Position numbers and translations under genes: made by a program. Shown piece after piece: positions 46,985 to 55,789 of a stretch of 64,000 nucleotides of DNA. The first letter of the stretch is position 1. Each line of letters starts with the position of its first letter. Location of the stretch: NCBI RefSeq assembly GCF_030014955.1, contig NZ_JAGRPV010000001.1, forward strand, positions 7,752,001 to 7,816,000, in the 5' to 3' direction. The notes below the pieces were generated by a model. That model saw nothing but the letters and a program-made list of their open reading frames with translations, did no database searches and was not told where the DNA came from. The stretch is from Cohnella hashimotonis. GTDB taxonomy: Bacteria > Bacillota > Bacilli > Paenibacillales > Paenibacillaceae.

Positions 46985-47797
46985 ATGAAAAGCTTCCTCG
47001 CAGCGCTCCTGTTCGCTGCCATGTTGGCGCTATCCGGGTGCGGCGCCTCCTCCGATAACGCGGCAGAGGCGGATGGCAGCCATGCCGGACATTCGGCAAG
47101 CACCGCAGCACCGACGCAGACCGCTGAAGCCTCTGCATCGGCCGACGAGCAGGCGCAGGCAACAGCAAGCGCACGGACTCCGGCGCAGACTCAGACGATT
47201 GAAAACTCGCCGAAAGCGACTGCGAAACCCGCAAGCGCGACACCGAAGCCGACTGCCGCCCCGACTGTGCAGCCTTCCGGCGAAATCGACGACGACGGTG
47301 GTCATTCCGGCAGCGACGATCACGGCAGCGGTCACTCCAGCGGATCCGGGGACAGCGGCGGTCATGCCGACGCCTCCCATAAGCCGTCGCCTTCGGCGGA
47401 GCCGGCCAAGACAGCGAGCCCGCGCCCGTCTTCGGGCATAAAGGGGACGCCGTCCCCCTCGGCCAAACCGTCTCCCTCCGCTTCGGCGCAGGATGACAAG
47501 CACGGCGGCAAAAGCGGCACCGACGACGGGAATCGGGCTGCCAAGACATACACCGTCGAGATTGCGGACTTCAGCTTCACCGTGGAAAAGCTGGACATTC
47601 ATCCGGGCGACTCGGTCAAGTTCGTCAATCGCGACAAGATCAAGCATACGGCTACCGCGGACGATGGCTCTTTCGACACCGGGCTGCTCGGACAGGACGA
47701 ATCGAAGACCGTCGTTTTTGAAAAAGAAGGCGAATTTGGCTATTATTGCACGCCCCATCCGGGCATGAGGGCGACGATCGTCGTCAAGGCCGATTGA
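46985..47797 (+). CDS. Cupredoxin-domain lipoprotein with His/Ser/Asp-rich linker
   Basis: 270 residues. The lipobox LSGC puts the lipidated Cys at 19. About residues 25-180 are low complexity: an Ala/Thr/Ser/Pro-rich tether and a His/Asp/Gly/Ser stretch (HSGSDDHGSGHSSG) that could bind metal. The C-terminal domain (about 182-270) is a cupredoxin with ligands His221, Cys255, His258 and Met261 (YYCTPHPGM). It would sit on the outer face of the membrane and may exchange copper or electrons with the cupredoxin encoded just upstream. A strong plus-strand hairpin terminator follows at 47819-47853. Confidence 0.85.
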   Translation: MKSFLAALLFAAMLALSGCGASSDNAAEADGSHAGHSASTAAPTQTAEASASADEQAQATASARTPAQTQTIENSPKATAKPASATPKPTAAPTVQPSGEIDDDGGHSGSDDHGSGHSSGSGDSGGHADASHKPSPSAEPAKTASPRPSSGIKGTPSPSAKPSPSASAQDDKHGGKSGTDDGNRAAKTYTVEIADFSFTVEKLDIHPGDSVKFVNRDKIKHTATADDGSFDTGLLGQDESKTVVFEKEGEFGYYCTPHPGMRATIVVKAD

Positions 47798-47818
47798 GCG
47801 CCCGCGCGCAAATGCCCG

Positions 47819-47853
47819 AGCAGGGAGACCGCCAAGCCGGTCCCCCTGCTTTT
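47819..47853 (+). terminator. Terminator after the cupredoxin pair
   Basis: AGCAGG...GACCG pairs with CGGTC...CCTGCT around a 6-nt loop, followed by TTTT. It suggests that the sigma/anti-sigma pair is a separate or read-through unit. Confidence 0.6.
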
Positions 47854-47937
47854 GCCGTATCGCCCGCTGCAATCAACCGGTCGGAACGCCGCAAGCGAGA
47901 AGGAGTTCCCCAAGCCGACCTTGGAGGCTGCGTCCCC

Positions 47938-48504
47938 ATGCATCAATTGACCGATAATGAGTTAATGCTGCTCGTCAAGCTCAAGCAACAAGAAGCGCTG
48001 TCCGTCCTGTACGACCGCTATGCGAGTCTCGTCTACTCTTACGCGTTCAGAGCGGTCCGGGACGAGCAGGCCGCGCGGGAAATCGTGCAGTCGGTATTCG
48101 TGCGTCTATGGACGACCGAATCCGATTATAGCGAAGAAAAGGGCAAATATATCAACTGGCTCATCACCATTACCCGCAATATCACGATCGATTGGCTGCG
48201 CAAGCAGCGGAGGCAATCGGAAGGCATCGTTCCTTTTACGGCCGAGCAAATGGCGCGCATTCCGGGCGACGAAGACGCTTCGCCGGAAGCGAGCGTCGAA
48301 CGCGAATCGATCAAAGGCCAAATCCGCGTCGCTTACCGTTATTTAACCGGCCCTCAGATCGAGCTGCTGGAGCATTTCTACTGGCAGGGCTTCACGCTCA
48401 GGGAGCTGGCAGCCCGTTATGGAGAGCCGCTCGGAACCGTGAAGAACAGGCTGCATCAGGCATTGAAAATCTTGCGCAGGCATTTGGCCTTGGAAGGAGA
48501 GTGA
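47938..48504 (+). CDS. ECF-type RNA polymerase sigma factor
   Basis: 188 residues. Sigma-2 region: SVLYDRYASLVYSYAFRAV...AREIVQSVFVRLW. Sigma-4 region: LLEHFYWQGFTLRELAARYGEPLGTVKNRLHQAL. It is typical of the SigK/RpoE-like ECF group paired with RskA-type anti-sigma factors. I chose the ATG at 47938 (GGAGG 10 nt upstream, start MHQLTDNELM); the open frame extends 64 codons upstream without homology. Its stop overlaps the start of the anti-sigma gene by one base. Targets may include the cupredoxin genes upstream, but no matching promoter could be fixed. Confidence 0.9.
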   Translation: MHQLTDNELMLLVKLKQQEALSVLYDRYASLVYSYAFRAVRDEQAAREIVQSVFVRLWTTESDYSEEKGKYINWLITITRNITIDWLRKQRRQSEGIVPFTAEQMARIPGDEDASPEASVERESIKGQIRVAYRYLTGPQIELLEHFYWQGFTLRELAARYGEPLGTVKNRLHQALKILRRHLALEGE

Positions 48505-49295
48505 TGGCGATGCAAGACAAGCAAAGGCCGCTATGCGATCTGTGTCTGTCCGTACTGACCGGCGAGTGCAGCGACGAAGAGCGGCTCGCTTTTGAACGTC
48601 ATCTTCCGGGCTGCGAGGCCTGCCGGGCCGAATGGAACGATCTGGAGGTCGCATGGGGGGCGCTTTACGCAGACATGGAAAAAATCAAACCGCCTGAGGA
48701 TCTGAAGCGTCAAGTGATGGATGCCGCGCTGGCGGCGGATCTGGCAATGGCAAAAAAACCGGACACAAAAAAGGCGGAGACGGCCCCAGGCAGACGGAAT
48801 AGCAGGCGTACGGGTAGGGGACGCTGGCTCGCGGTCTCCGCATCCGTCCTGCTGATCCTGCTGGCGGTCAGCTCCGTCTGGAATTACAAGCTCTCCCGGG
48901 AAAACGGCGCCGCCCCGCTGCCCATCGAACGCGCGCTGTCCGTAACGGCTTCGCAAGTGAAGCTTGCCGTCCCGCTGCGAGCGGAGGCGTCCGAAGCTTC
49001 CCAAGCGTTCGGCATCGCCTGTATCGTCGACAACGGGAAGAGCCGCCAATTTGTCGTCTATGTCTATGGCGCTTCGCCGACCAGCGGCGAGGAAGCTTAC
49101 CAGGTTTGGCTGCTCAAGGACGGCGTCCGCAAGAGCGCCGGCACCTTCCGCGTAGCCGACAACGATCAGGGGCTTGGCGTGCTGGCCATGCCGATTGAGG
49201 CGGACAGCCTGGACTTCGACAAGATCGGCATCACGCTCGAGCCCGACGACCGCGGAAGTCAGCCGCGCGGAGAGAAAATGTTCGGCTCCGTTTGA
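48504..49295 (+). CDS. Zinc-finger anti-sigma factor with RskA-type C-terminal domain
   Basis: 263 residues. The N-terminal cytoplasmic part has an anti-sigma zinc-finger (HLPGCEACRAEW, H-x3-C-x2-C). One membrane helix follows a basic linker (about residues 110-127, LAVSASVLLILLAV). The extracellular part (about 150-263) resembles the anti-sigma-K C-terminal domain (YQVWLLKDGVRKSAGTFRV). It should hold the adjacent ECF factor inactive at the membrane until an external signal arrives. ATG at 48504 overlaps the sigma stop (TGATG); an ATG two codons later is an alternative. AAGGAG precedes. Confidence 0.88.
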   Translation: MAMQDKQRPLCDLCLSVLTGECSDEERLAFERHLPGCEACRAEWNDLEVAWGALYADMEKIKPPEDLKRQVMDAALAADLAMAKKPDTKKAETAPGRRNSRRTGRGRWLAVSASVLLILLAVSSVWNYKLSRENGAAPLPIERALSVTASQVKLAVPLRAEASEASQAFGIACIVDNGKSRQFVVYVYGASPTSGEEAYQVWLLKDGVRKSAGTFRVADNDQGLGVLAMPIEADSLDFDKIGITLEPDDRGSQPRGEKMFGSV

Positions 49296-49420
49296 GATGA
49301 CCTCTACATTTGCATTCGTTTCATCGCACGTAGCAGCTCGCCGGAAAAATGCATGGATTCATACGGCATTCGTTCCGACAGACCTGCCTATCGCTGCCGG
49401 CGTCGTTCTTTGGCCGCATT

Positions 49421-49600
49421 GCCTGCAAATATACATCTATTTTTTCCGATGTCGACTCTATCGAGAAGAAAAGATGCAAATGTGCAGGTATTTTCCTTCA
49501 TCAGCCCGATTCCCGGCCTGTGCTTCGAATTTACCTGCATTTTTGCAGGTATTTCATCGCGTGTCGTGAGTCGGGAGAAAATACATGCATAGATGCAGGT
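49421..49600. repeat. Array of four 18-bp dyads (TGCAGGT-type)
   Basis: Four elements of the form ACCTGCA-N4-TGCAGGT lie at 49421-49438, 49472-49489, 49533-49550 (perfect) and 49583-49600, spaced 51, 61 and 50 bp. Each is followed or preceded by an A/T-rich ATTTT-type stretch. The region 49296-49661 between convergent genes holds no supported CDS. Half-site look-alikes occur further left (about 49311-49390). Confidence 0.75.
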
Positions 49601-49661
49601 TTTTCTATCTACGATTCGCCGCCGCACGAGTCAGATGGAAAGCAGACCATTCATCATTGTT

Positions 49662-49698
49662 AAAAAAAATCACCCGGCCGTTTGCGCAGCCGGGTGAT
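49662..49698 (-). terminator. prsA terminator
   Basis: A perfect 10-bp stem (ATCACCCGGC/GCCGGGTGAT), 10-nt loop, then seven T on the minus strand, 15 bp past the prsA stop. Confidence 0.92.
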
Positions 49699-49713
49699 TT
49701 TATGCGTTCTCTA

Positions 49714-50889
49714 TTATTTGCTCGATGCGGATGCCGACGGGGATGCAGGCTCGCTGCTGGCTGGCGCAGATGCGCTGGCCGAAGCCGAGGCGGAAGCGGA
49801 TGCCGATGCGCTAGCCGATGGCGATGGAGAAGGCTCGGCCGGCAGCGTTACCTTAATCTTCAGCTTGTCCGTTTCTTCCTGAATGTACGTCTGCATCTTC
49901 GGATCGACGAGCGAAGTGACGATCGCGTCCTTGTCCGTCTGGGACAGCTTGTCGTAGGCCGCGACTTCGCGAGCTTCGACCTTCATCACGTGATAGCCGT
50001 ACTCCGTCTTCACGGGATCGCCGATGACGCCGATGGCTTGCGTGTTGGCCGCGTTCTTGAATTCTTCGACCCAGGTCTTGGCCGGCGTCTTGTCATAGAG
50101 GCCACCGTTGTCCTTGGAGCCGGTGTCGTCGGAGTATTCCTTCGCCAGCGCGGTCCAGTCTCCGCCGTCCTCAAGCTTCTTCTTCACTTCTTGCGCGCGC
50201 TTCAGCGCATCCGCGTCGGAACGTTCCTTGTTCGTAGCCGGATCCGTGAAGGAGACGAGGATGTGGCGTACGGTGTCGACGTTGTAGTCTGCAGGCGCCT
50301 TATCGAACTCTGCTTTGATGTCGGTGTCCTTGATCGTCGCCTTGATTTCGTTTTCCTTGGCGGTGCTGATCTCCCCGCCCGTCGCCAGCGTAACGACGAG
50401 GTCGACCATCTCATCCTCGGTGATGTTATTGGTCTTCATCGATTCCTTGACCGTTGCGCCGTTCGTCTCGTCCTTCAGCGCCGTATCGAGCTGCTTCTTG
50501 AACTCGTCGGCTTGCGCCTTGCCGGACTTCTTCTGTTCGTCCGTCGCACGCTCCGCGAACACCTTTTGCAGGATGTATTGCTTGACGATCTCTTCCTTGT
50601 ACTGCGGAATCGACAGGTACATCGCCATCTGCGGGTTGGTCACGTTCATGAACGCTTCGTACTTGCCGAACTCGGCTTGCTTCAGCTCGCCGCCCTCCCA
50701 GGTGGCAAGCACGGTATCCGGATCTATGCTAGCGGTCGGGCTGGCCGAAGCGGATGAGCTGGCCGAGGCGGACGCGCCGGAGTTTTCATTTTTGCCTTTG
50801 CCGCAGGCGGTGGCCATTGCGGCGAGCAGAACGAGGGCCGCCAGCATGAATGCGAACCGGCGATACGTTCCGCGTTTATTGTACAGCAT
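49714..50889 (-). CDS. prsA: PrsA-like foldase lipoprotein (parvulin peptidyl-prolyl isomerase)
   Basis: 391 residues. The lipobox AMATAC puts the lipidated Cys near 29, then a Ser/Ala tether. The N-terminal chaperone part is followed by a parvulin domain (about 208-310; VRHILVSFTD, GGDWTALAKEYSDD, GYHVMKVEAR). The last 40 residues are almost only Ser, Ala and Pro, an unusual low-complexity tail. PrsA helps exported proteins fold at the membrane-wall interface. The start overlaps the end of mfd by 14 bp, so it is probably co-transcribed with mfd. Its position before 45 kb of surface-protein and uptake genes makes a folding role for the giant proteins plausible, not proven. Confidence 0.88.
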   Translation of the reverse strand: MLYNKRGTYRRFAFMLAALVLLAAMATACGKGKNENSGASASASSSASASPTASIDPDTVLATWEGGELKQAEFGKYEAFMNVTNPQMAMYLSIPQYKEEIVKQYILQKVFAERATDEQKKSGKAQADEFKKQLDTALKDETNGATVKESMKTNNITEDEMVDLVVTLATGGEISTAKENEIKATIKDTDIKAEFDKAPADYNVDTVRHILVSFTDPATNKERSDADALKRAQEVKKKLEDGGDWTALAKEYSDDTGSKDNGGLYDKTPAKTWVEEFKNAANTQAIGVIGDPVKTEYGYHVMKVEAREVAAYDKLSQTDKDAIVTSLVDPKMQTYIQEETDKLKIKVTLPAEPSPSPSASASASASASASASASAPASSEPASPSASASSK

Positions 50890-53800
50890 TTTGCAATTCC
50901 TCCTTGGATTTTGTCGCTTCTTTATATTGTAACAGAAACTCTTCTACAAGCGCCAACATCGAATCGTCGTCGAGCCCCTTGACCCGGATCCGCACGAGGG
51001 GAGCCGGCGTCTGCTGCACGAGCTGCACGCGTCCCTGGTACCGGCTCTCGAGCGCCTTGAATTTCTTGGCGTCGAGCTCCGCGCTGCGGCGCTCCTCGAA
51101 CTTGATCGTCAGGTCGTCGTTGCGGTTGACGATCGACTCGATGCCGTACGAACGCGCGAGCGCCTTGATTCGCGCTACGCTCAAGAGGCTCAGCACCGGC
51201 TTCGGCGGATCCCCGAACCGGTCGACGAGCTCTTCGAGCAGGTCGCTGACGTCTTCTCCGGAAGCCGCAGCGGCCACCTTTTTGTAAATCTCGATCTTCT
51301 GGATGCTGTCGTAGATATATTCGGGCGGCACGTAAGCGTCCACGCCAAGGTCGAGCTGCGTGTTGACCGGCGGCGGCGGCGGCGCCTTCTCGCCGTGCCA
51401 TTCTGCCTTGCGCGCATTGACCTCTTCGGCCAGCATCTGCGAGTACAGGTCGAAGCCGACGGAAGCGATGAACCCGTGCTGCTCCGCGCCGAGCAGGTTG
51501 CCCGCGCCGCGGATCGACAGGTCGCGCATCGCGATCTTGAAGCCCGAGCCGAGCTCGGTGAACTCTTTGATCGACTGCAGCCGCTTTTCCGCCACTTCGT
51601 TAAGCACTTTGTCCCGCTGGTAGCCGAAGTACGCGTAGGCGATCCGATTGGACCGCCCGACGCGGCCGCGTAGCTGGTACAGCTGGGACAGCCCCATCTT
51701 GTCCGCATCGTGCACGATCAGCGTATTGACGTTCGGAATGTCCACGCCCGTCTCGATGATGCTCGTGCTTACGAGCACGTCGTATTCGCCGTCGAGGAAG
51801 TCGAGGATCGTCCGCTCGAGCTCCTGCTCGGACATCTGGCCGTGCGCGACCGCGATCTTGGCGTCGGGGACGAGCGCAGAGATCTGCTCGGCCATCTGGT
51901 AGATGCCCTGCACGCGGTTGAAAAGGAAGTACACCTGTCCGTCCCGCGCCAGCTCCCGCTCGATCGCCTCCCGGACGAGCGTCGGGCTGTATTCGACCAC
52001 GTAGGTCTGCACGGGAAAACGGTTCTCGGGCGGCGTCTCGATGACCGACAGATCGCGCACGCCGAGCATCGACATGTGCAGCGTCCGCGGGATCGGGGTC
52101 GCGGTCAGCGTCAGCACGTCGACGCTTGTCTTCAGACGCTTGAGCTTCTCCTTGTGGGAGACGCCGAAGCGCTGCTCCTCGTCCACGATGAGGAGGCCGA
52201 GGTCCTTGAACACGACGTCCTGCGACAGCAGCCGGTGCGTGCCGATCAGTACGTCGACGGTGCCCGCCTTGACGCCCTTGATCGTCTCCGTCTGCTCCTT
52301 GCGCGTCCGGAACCGGCTCAGCACCTTGATGTTGAACGGATAGCCGGAGAAGCGCTCGCGGAACGTCTCGTAGTGCTGCTGCGCGAGAATCGTCGTCGGC
52401 ACGAGCACCGCCACCTGCTTGCCCTCGATGGCGGCCTTGAACGCCGCACGGATCGCAACCTCCGTCTTGCCGTAGCCGACATCACCGCAGAGCAGCCGGT
52501 CCATCGGCCGCGGCTTGCGCATGTCGGTCTTGATCTCCTCGATCGCGCGCAGCTGGTCCGTCGTCTCGTCGTAAGGGAACATCGCCTCGAACTCTTGCTG
52601 GTACGGCGTATCTTCGCCGAATCCGTAGCCCGGCGTTGACTGGCGATCCGCGTACAGCTTGATCAGATCGTCGGCGATATCCTTGACCGAGGAGCGCACC
52701 TTGGATTTGACCCGGGTCCATTCCGCGCCCCCGAGCTTGCTTACCTTCGGTTCCTTTTCGTCCGAGCCGACGTACTTCTGGATCAGATCGAACTGCTCGA
52801 CCGGGATCGACAGCTTGTCGCCGCCCGCGTAAATAACGTGCAGGTAGTCCTTGTGAATGCCGCCTACCTCAAGCGTGCCGATGCCCATATATTTGCCGAT
52901 GCCGTGGTTCTGATGGACGACGTAATCCCCGACCTTCAGCTCCGTGTAGCTCTTGATGCGCTCGGCATTGTCCATGCGGCGGTCCACGCGACGGGCCTTC
53001 CGCTGCTTCTGGGTGAACATCTCGCCCTCGGTGATCACGACGAGCCGGACCGAAGGCAGCTCGAACCCGCTCTGCAGGTTGCCCTCCACGATCTCCGGCG
53101 TCTCGATCTGATAGTCGTCGAGCACCCGGCGCATCCGCTCGGCCCGCTCCGCGCTGCCCGCCAGCATGACGATATGCGCGCCGCCCTTGCGCCAGCGCTC
53201 CATCTCCGCCTTGAGCAGGTTCATCTGCCCATGGAAGCTCTGCATCGATCGGCAGACGAAGTTCACGATGTTCTGCGGCTGCGTATGCGGAATCTGGCGT
53301 ACGAACAGCGACAGGTACACCGTCTGGAAGGTTCTCGGATACAGCGCTTGCTCAGCCGGCACGGCCAGCGTGAAGCCCGGCAGCGATTTGCCCTGCTGCA
53401 GCAGGTGCGTCGACCATTCGGACTCGTCCCGCTCCAGCTGACGCGCTGTCTCGGCGAGCCGGTTCGGCTCGTCCATGATGAGCAGCGTGTCCTTGGGCAT
53501 ATAATCGAACAACGTTTGTCTCTCGGGATAAAGCAGCGATATATATTTATAGATTTCGGAGAAATACATATTTTGGCGCAGGTCGTCAATTTCGCGGGTT
53601 ATCTCGGATTGCAGGCGCTCCTTGGCCTGGCGGTCCGCCATCTTCTCCAGCTGGCGCTCGAGCAGCTCGAAGGCATGCTGCGCCGCGTTCGCGAAACGCC
53701 GCTCGTCGGCGATGATCTCGCGGCAGGGACGCACGGTATAGCTGTCCAGCTTTTCGATCGAACGCTGGTCTGCGGGATCGAACGTGCGGATCGAGTCGAT

Positions 53801-54400
53801 CTCGTCGTCGAACCATTCGACGCGCACGGCGCTGGCGCTCGTCAGCGGGAAAAAGTCCGCGATGCCGCCGCGCACGCTAAGATGCCCCTTCTGTTCAACG
53901 CGGTCTACGCGCTCGTAGCCGAGCCCGATCATGCGCCTCAAAAATTCGTCCATCGGCAGCGTCTCGCCCGCGCGCAAGGTGACGAAAGCGCTTGCCATCG
54001 TATCCTTGCTCGGCTGGAAGCGGCGCACGCCGGAGAACGGCACGACAATGACCCCGCGGAAGCCTTCCGCGAGTTGCAGCAACACATCCATGCGCCTGGC
54101 CGACGTCTCCGGACTCGAGATCGCCGTCTCGGCAGCGATCAGCTCGTTGGCCGGGTAGAGGAGCACTTCCTCCGCGCTCAAGCATTCCTGCAGGTCCTCC
54201 GCCATCTTCTGCGCGGCGAACATATTGTGCGTGACGACAAGCACGGGTCTCCCCAGCTCCCGGACGGTCGCGGCGATCATGACCTGCCTCGCCGAACCGG
54301 ACAGCCCCGCTACCAACTGCTCCCGCATGCTGCCCCGAAGGCCCGCAAGGACCGACTGGAAGTCGGGGTCGGTAGCTAACGTATTCATTAGCGGCTTCAT
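50876..54400 (-). CDS. mfd: Transcription-repair coupling factor Mfd
   Basis: 1174 residues, full length. UvrB-homology region at the N-terminus (about 1-350), the RNA-polymerase-interacting domain (about 490-570; LKVGDYVVHQNHGIGKY), then the RecG-like translocase with Walker A CGDVGYGKTEVA, LIVDEEQRFGV (DEEQ box) and LTATPIPRTLHMS, and the TRCF C-terminal domain. It removes stalled RNA polymerase and recruits UvrA. The ATG follows AAGGGG. Downstream it overlaps prsA. Confidence 0.98.
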   Translation of the reverse strand: MKPLMNTLATDPDFQSVLAGLRGSMREQLVAGLSGSARQVMIAATVRELGRPVLVVTHNMFAAQKMAEDLQECLSAEEVLLYPANELIAAETAISSPETSARRMDVLLQLAEGFRGVIVVPFSGVRRFQPSKDTMASAFVTLRAGETLPMDEFLRRMIGLGYERVDRVEQKGHLSVRGGIADFFPLTSASAVRVEWFDDEIDSIRTFDPADQRSIEKLDSYTVRPCREIIADERRFANAAQHAFELLERQLEKMADRQAKERLQSEITREIDDLRQNMYFSEIYKYISLLYPERQTLFDYMPKDTLLIMDEPNRLAETARQLERDESEWSTHLLQQGKSLPGFTLAVPAEQALYPRTFQTVYLSLFVRQIPHTQPQNIVNFVCRSMQSFHGQMNLLKAEMERWRKGGAHIVMLAGSAERAERMRRVLDDYQIETPEIVEGNLQSGFELPSVRLVVITEGEMFTQKQRKARRVDRRMDNAERIKSYTELKVGDYVVHQNHGIGKYMGIGTLEVGGIHKDYLHVIYAGGDKLSIPVEQFDLIQKYVGSDEKEPKVSKLGGAEWTRVKSKVRSSVKDIADDLIKLYADRQSTPGYGFGEDTPYQQEFEAMFPYDETTDQLRAIEEIKTDMRKPRPMDRLLCGDVGYGKTEVAIRAAFKAAIEGKQVAVLVPTTILAQQHYETFRERFSGYPFNIKVLSRFRTRKEQTETIKGVKAGTVDVLIGTHRLLSQDVVFKDLGLLIVDEEQRFGVSHKEKLKRLKTSVDVLTLTATPIPRTLHMSMLGVRDLSVIETPPENRFPVQTYVVEYSPTLVREAIERELARDGQVYFLFNRVQGIYQMAEQISALVPDAKIAVAHGQMSEQELERTILDFLDGEYDVLVSTSIIETGVDIPNVNTLIVHDADKMGLSQLYQLRGRVGRSNRIAYAYFGYQRDKVLNEVAEKRLQSIKEFTELGSGFKIAMRDLSIRGAGNLLGAEQHGFIASVGFDLYSQMLAEEVNARKAEWHGEKAPPPPPVNTQLDLGVDAYVPPEYIYDSIQKIEIYKKVAAAASGEDVSDLLEELVDRFGDPPKPVLSLLSVARIKALARSYGIESIVNRNDDLTIKFEERRSAELDAKKFKALESRYQGRVQLVQQTPAPLVRIRVKGLDDDSMLALVEEFLLQYKEATKSKEELQNAVQ

Positions 54401-54442
54401 CGCTTTTCCCCTTATACGTACAATCTACGTTCACGTTCATTC

Positions 54443-54471
54443 AAAAAGAAGCCTGGGCGCAAAGCCGAGGC
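54443..54471 (-). terminator. Probable terminator of fin
   Basis: GCCTCGG/CCCAGGC arms with one mismatch, 7-nt loop, then TTCTTTTT on the minus strand, between fin and mfd. Confidence 0.55.
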
Positions 54472-54509
54472 CTCTTATATCGTTCGTTTGTCGCAGCGGA
54501 CGACGGCGC

Positions 54510-54740
54510 TTATTGAAGCGGATTGCTGAGCAGCGCCAGTTCGGGGTGATGATCGAGCGCCTGGCTGCAGTAATCGCAGACCACCTGCACCGTCACATCT
54601 CCGTTAGAATTATACGCTATTATACGCTTTCGCTCTTCGGGGGTCAAGAAATGCAAGCCGAGCCTATATTCGGATACATCGGCCCCCTCGAATCGGCCAA
54701 GCGGCGTGCGGCAATGCCGGCAAACGTAGTTCACAGCCAT
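54510..54740 (-). CDS. fin: Anti-sigma-F factor Fin
   Basis: A 76-residue zinc-binding protein with two CxxC pairs (VCRHCRTP and VCDYCSQAL) and the family core FLTPEERKRIIAYNSNGDVTVQVVC. In Bacillus, Fin (YabK) shuts off sigma-F as sigma-G takes over in the forespore. Its place between pth and mfd is the conserved one. AGGAGG precedes the ATG. Confidence 0.92.
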   Translation of the reverse strand: MAVNYVCRHCRTPLGRFEGADVSEYRLGLHFLTPEERKRIIAYNSNGDVTVQVVCDYCSQALDHHPELALLSNPLQ

Positions 54741-54911
54741 ATGGGTATGCCTCCTGAAGGCAGATTATGCGGCCACGGACAAGCCACGGAACCGCGCTCC
54801 CTTCAGTATGCCCGACCGTCGGCGATTTTAAGCGGAAATGGATGGCGCATCCTGCGGATGACCGCTCCTCCTCGCTCTATGCGTACGCGCAAGGCCCTTC
54901 GTTTCACCCTG

Positions 54912-55478
54912 TTACTTGCCGTTGAACTTCGCCATCGTCTCTTCGAACGGGTGATCGAGCGCGTATTCGATCGCGTCGCACGCATCCGCGACCATCGTCC
55001 GCAGCGCCTCCTGCTCGCTCTTGGGGAATGCGCCGAGCACGTAGTCCACGATCTTCATGCCGCCCACGGGACGCGAGATGCCCATGCGCACCCGATTGAA
55101 CACCTGGGTACCCGTATGCGCGATAATGGACTTGATGCCGTTGTGACCGCCCGCGCTCCCCTGATAACGAAGCCGTATCTTGCCCGTCTCCGTATCAAGA
55201 TCGTCATAGACGACGATGCCGTCCTCGAGCGGGATCTTATAAAAATCCATCAGCGCCCGTACCGACTCGCCTGACAGATTCATATATGTCATCGGCTTCA
55301 GCAGCGCGACCTTGCGGCCTTGGATGCGCGCCTCCCCGTACATGCCCTTGAGCTTTTTCTGATGCTCCAGCTGCGTGCCCCAGCGCCTGGCCAGCTCATC
55401 CACGACCATGAAGCCCGCATTGTGCCGCGTCGCCGCGTACTCCGGCCCCGGATTGCCGAGACCTACGATCCATTTCAT
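54912..55478 (-). CDS. pth: Peptidyl-tRNA hydrolase
   Basis: 188 residues, normal length. It begins [14 protein letters not shown]; the catalytic His lies in ATRHNAGF, followed by [15 protein letters not shown] and the YDDLD...GGHNGIKSI core. It recycles peptidyl-tRNA dropped by ribosomes (spoVC in Bacillus). ATG 55478 follows GGAGTGGGAAG; 22 upstream codons in frame lack homology. Confidence 0.97.
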   Translation of the reverse strand: MKWIVGLGNPGPEYAATRHNAGFMVVDELARRWGTQLEHQKKLKGMYGEARIQGRKVALLKPMTYMNLSGESVRALMDFYKIPLEDGIVVYDDLDTETGKIRLRYQGSAGGHNGIKSIIAHTGTQVFNRVRMGISRPVGGMKIVDYVLGAFPKSEQEALRTMVADACDAIEYALDHPFEETMAKFNGK

Positions 55479-55576
55479 TTCTTCCCACTCCGTTTCAATA
55501 ATTTTAGGGGCAAGCTGCAACGAATTGGCCTGCAGCCGTGTCATCTAGATTACATAGCACAAACGCCAGGGTGGTG

Positions 55577-55789
55577 ATGAGATCAATGATGTACATGAAC
55601 GGCCAGACCTTGTCTCATGACAGGCATTTCGCTGATCATATCGTAGCAGAGGTGCCCGTCCAAATCTACAAAGACAAGCAGCACAGCGACATCGGCTTTA
55701 TCGAGCGCTACGGCAAGGAGTTCGTCAAGGTCAACAATCACGTCTATTGCCGCAAGGAATTCACCTTCGTGTCCAGGCCCGGCTACTGA
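55577..55789 (+). CDS. Small protein of unknown function, divergent to pth
   Basis: About 70 residues with protein-like composition (FADHIVAEVPVQIYKDKQ, GFIERYGKEFVKVNNH, FVSRPGY). AGGGTGGTG lies before a set of close ATGs (55577, 55586, 55589, 55595), so the exact start is open. It is the only plus-strand gene in the origin-proximal block. I do not recognise a functional family, although the sequence reads like a compact beta-rich conserved protein. Confidence 0.65.
   Translation: MRSMMYMNGQTLSHDRHFADHIVAEVPVQIYKDKQHSDIGFIERYGKEFVKVNNHVYCRKEFTFVSRPGY

Noticed and set aside
49349..49663. Open frames through the dyad array
   Set aside because: Both strands give Cys/Arg-rich translations that simply mirror the TGCAGGT repeats; no ribosome site and no homology.
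52838..54379. A 513-codon plus-strand frame opposite mfd
   Set aside because: Antisense shadow of a certain housekeeping gene with no protein-like pattern.
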